A stretch of DNA of 6,127 nt from Victivallales bacterium. Lineage in GTDB: Bacteria > Verrucomicrobiota > Lentisphaeria > Victivallales > SZUA-371. Positions within the stretch are counted from its first letter, which is position 1. Every line of letters starts with the position of its first letter. The stretch covers positions 1 through 6,127 of the forward strand of contig JAQUZV010000137.1 in assembly GCA_028691155.1 (NCBI GenBank), read 5' to 3'. This document shows, piece after piece, positions 5,169-6,127 of this stretch. The notes under the pieces are model-generated. The model did no database searches. It worked only from the letters and a program-made list of their open reading frames with translations, and was not told the DNA's origin. The position numbers and the translations under genes are program-made.

Positions 5169-6127
5169 ATGGCGGGAAATATGGACAACGGCGAGATATA
5201 TTTCAAACCGGCGGCAAATATTGTGCTGGTCGATGACTCGGAATTGAATCGCGATTTTATCCGGATGGCGTTTAAGAAACCGAATTATCAGGTATATACC
5301 GCGTCCGACGGGCTGGAAGGCATCGAGTTGATTCACAAACTGCAGCCGGAACTGATTCTGTTGGATATCATGATGCCGGGGCTGGATGGTTACGATGTCG
5401 CCGCCGTGCTCAAGGAAGACCCCAAAACCACCAACATTCCCATTATTTTCATTACCGCGCTCAACGATATTCAGGATAAGCTGAAGGCTTTCGATGCCGG
5501 AGCGGTGGATTTTGTCAGCAAGCCGTTCAACCACCGCGAACTGATTGCCCGGGTCAAAACCAATATCGAAAACCGCCGCCTGGTGTTGCAGAAGGACAAC
5601 ATGATGCAGGTGGTGATGCGCGACAAACGCAATTCCGCCATCGCCCGGATTGCCGGCGGGATTTCCCATAACATCAACAATATGCTCAGCACCGCCTTCG
5701 GTAACCTCAATCTGCTGGAGTCGCTGTTGCAGGACAAGCTGGATGAGACCAGTCGCGACGCTTTTAACGACGTGCAGCTCAGTTTGTCGAAGATTCAACT
5801 GCTGGCCAAGCGTTTTCTGGTCTTGTCCGGGCATCAGTCGCCCGGATGGATCCGGCCGGAAAACCGTCTGGAACTGGATTTGCGTCTGGTGGTCGAGGAA
5901 TTTATCGAAAACAATCAGGAGCAGGAGCGCCGGGTTCGGGTTATTTACAAGAATAACATTGCGGAGCGGCTGATGGTGGTTTATGATTCGAACCTCATCA
6001 TCGAATGTCTGCAGTTGATCACGCAGGAATTGCTGGATACGGCCCGTGAATATGTCCTGTTCCATTTTTCCGGCGCTCGCGATGACCAGGGCAATCCTTA
6101 TCTGGAACTGGCCATCGAATCCGACTT
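5169..6127 (+). CDS. Response-regulator receiver domain fused to a histidine-kinase-like region (partial, 3' end outside window)
   Basis: 319 codons are open to the window edge. Residues 17-130 are a CheY-type receiver: acidic pair D22-D23, phospho-acceptor D66 in LILLDIMMPGLDGYD, T96 in IIFITALND and K118 in FVSKPF. A helical linker follows (about 125-157). The next part resembles the dimerisation and phosphoacceptor helix of histidine kinases, IARIAGGISHNINNMLSTAFGNL, with H167 as candidate phospho-histidine. Here Asn follows the His where Glu or Asp is usual. Residues 272-296 (DSNLIIECLQLITQELLDTARE) lie where the ATPase N-box would be, with Thr291 at the position normally Asn. The glycine-rich boxes are outside the window. 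It is likely a cytoplasmic signalling hybrid, as no signal peptide or membrane segment is seen. ATG 5169 has GGGGA about 8 bases upstream; ATG 5181 is an alternative. Confidence 0.85.
   Translation, partial: MAGNMDNGEIYFKPAANIVLVDDSELNRDFIRMAFKKPNYQVYTASDGLEGIELIHKLQPELILLDIMMPGLDGYDVAAVLKEDPKTTNIPIIFITALNDIQDKLKAFDAGAVDFVSKPFNHRELIARVKTNIENRRLVLQKDNMMQVVMRDKRNSAIARIAGGISHNINNMLSTAFGNLNLLESLLQDKLDETSRDAFNDVQLSLSKIQLLAKRFLVLSGHQSPGWIRPENRLELDLRLVVEEFIENNQEQERRVRVIYKNNIAERLMVVYDSNLIIECLQLITQELLDTAREYVLFHFSGARDDQGNPYLELAIESD

Noticed and set aside
5148..6065. Minus-strand open frame of 305 codons
   Set aside because: It is antisense to the receiver/kinase gene, whose receiver motifs are unmistakable; the minus translation is Gln/His-rich without family features.

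Overview
The window looks like a mid-GC bacterial chromosome segment with ordinary housekeeping content. Evidence is bacterial gene packing, Shine-Dalgarno-like leaders, sigma70-like promoter hexamers, an Fmt formyltransferase and an RNase E/G. Nothing fixes the lineage. The mixture (short CXXC-less ThiF, RNase G-type enzyme with acidic N-terminus, AraC/cupin regulator, receiver-kinase hybrid) would fit an anaerobic, Gram-negative-type lineage such as the Lentisphaerota/PVC group, but that is a weak guess.

Layout. (1) 1-612, minus strand: the 5' two-thirds of an AraC-family transcription regulator, running off the left edge before its DNA-binding domain. (2) 613-1281: a 669-base stretch without a convincing gene. 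It holds the regulator's leader, an 18-bp inverted repeat, a cluster of TGCA-centred palindromes and a compound hairpin. (3) 1282-4808, minus strand: a compact probable operon read in the order fmt, rng, thiS, thiF, with gaps of 31, 5 and 6 bases. (4) 4809-5168: a divergent promoter region with a candidate promoter in each direction and a perfect 14-bp palindrome. (5) 5169-6127, plus strand: a receiver domain fused to a histidine-kinase-like region, running off the right edge.

The operon joins translation initiation (Fmt formylates initiator Met-tRNA), RNA processing and decay (RNase E/G) and sulfur transfer for thiamine synthesis (ThiS carrier and its adenylyltransferase ThiF). No thiG or thiH is in the window.

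The most notable point is that rng is interrupted by a one-base frameshift at about 3161. Both sides of the break match the RNase E/G family well, and the catalytic aspartates and zinc-link cysteines lie only in the downstream frame. No clearly new system is visible. The best leads are the rng frameshift, the atypical kinase motifs in the two-component protein, and the palindromes in the two intergenic regions.
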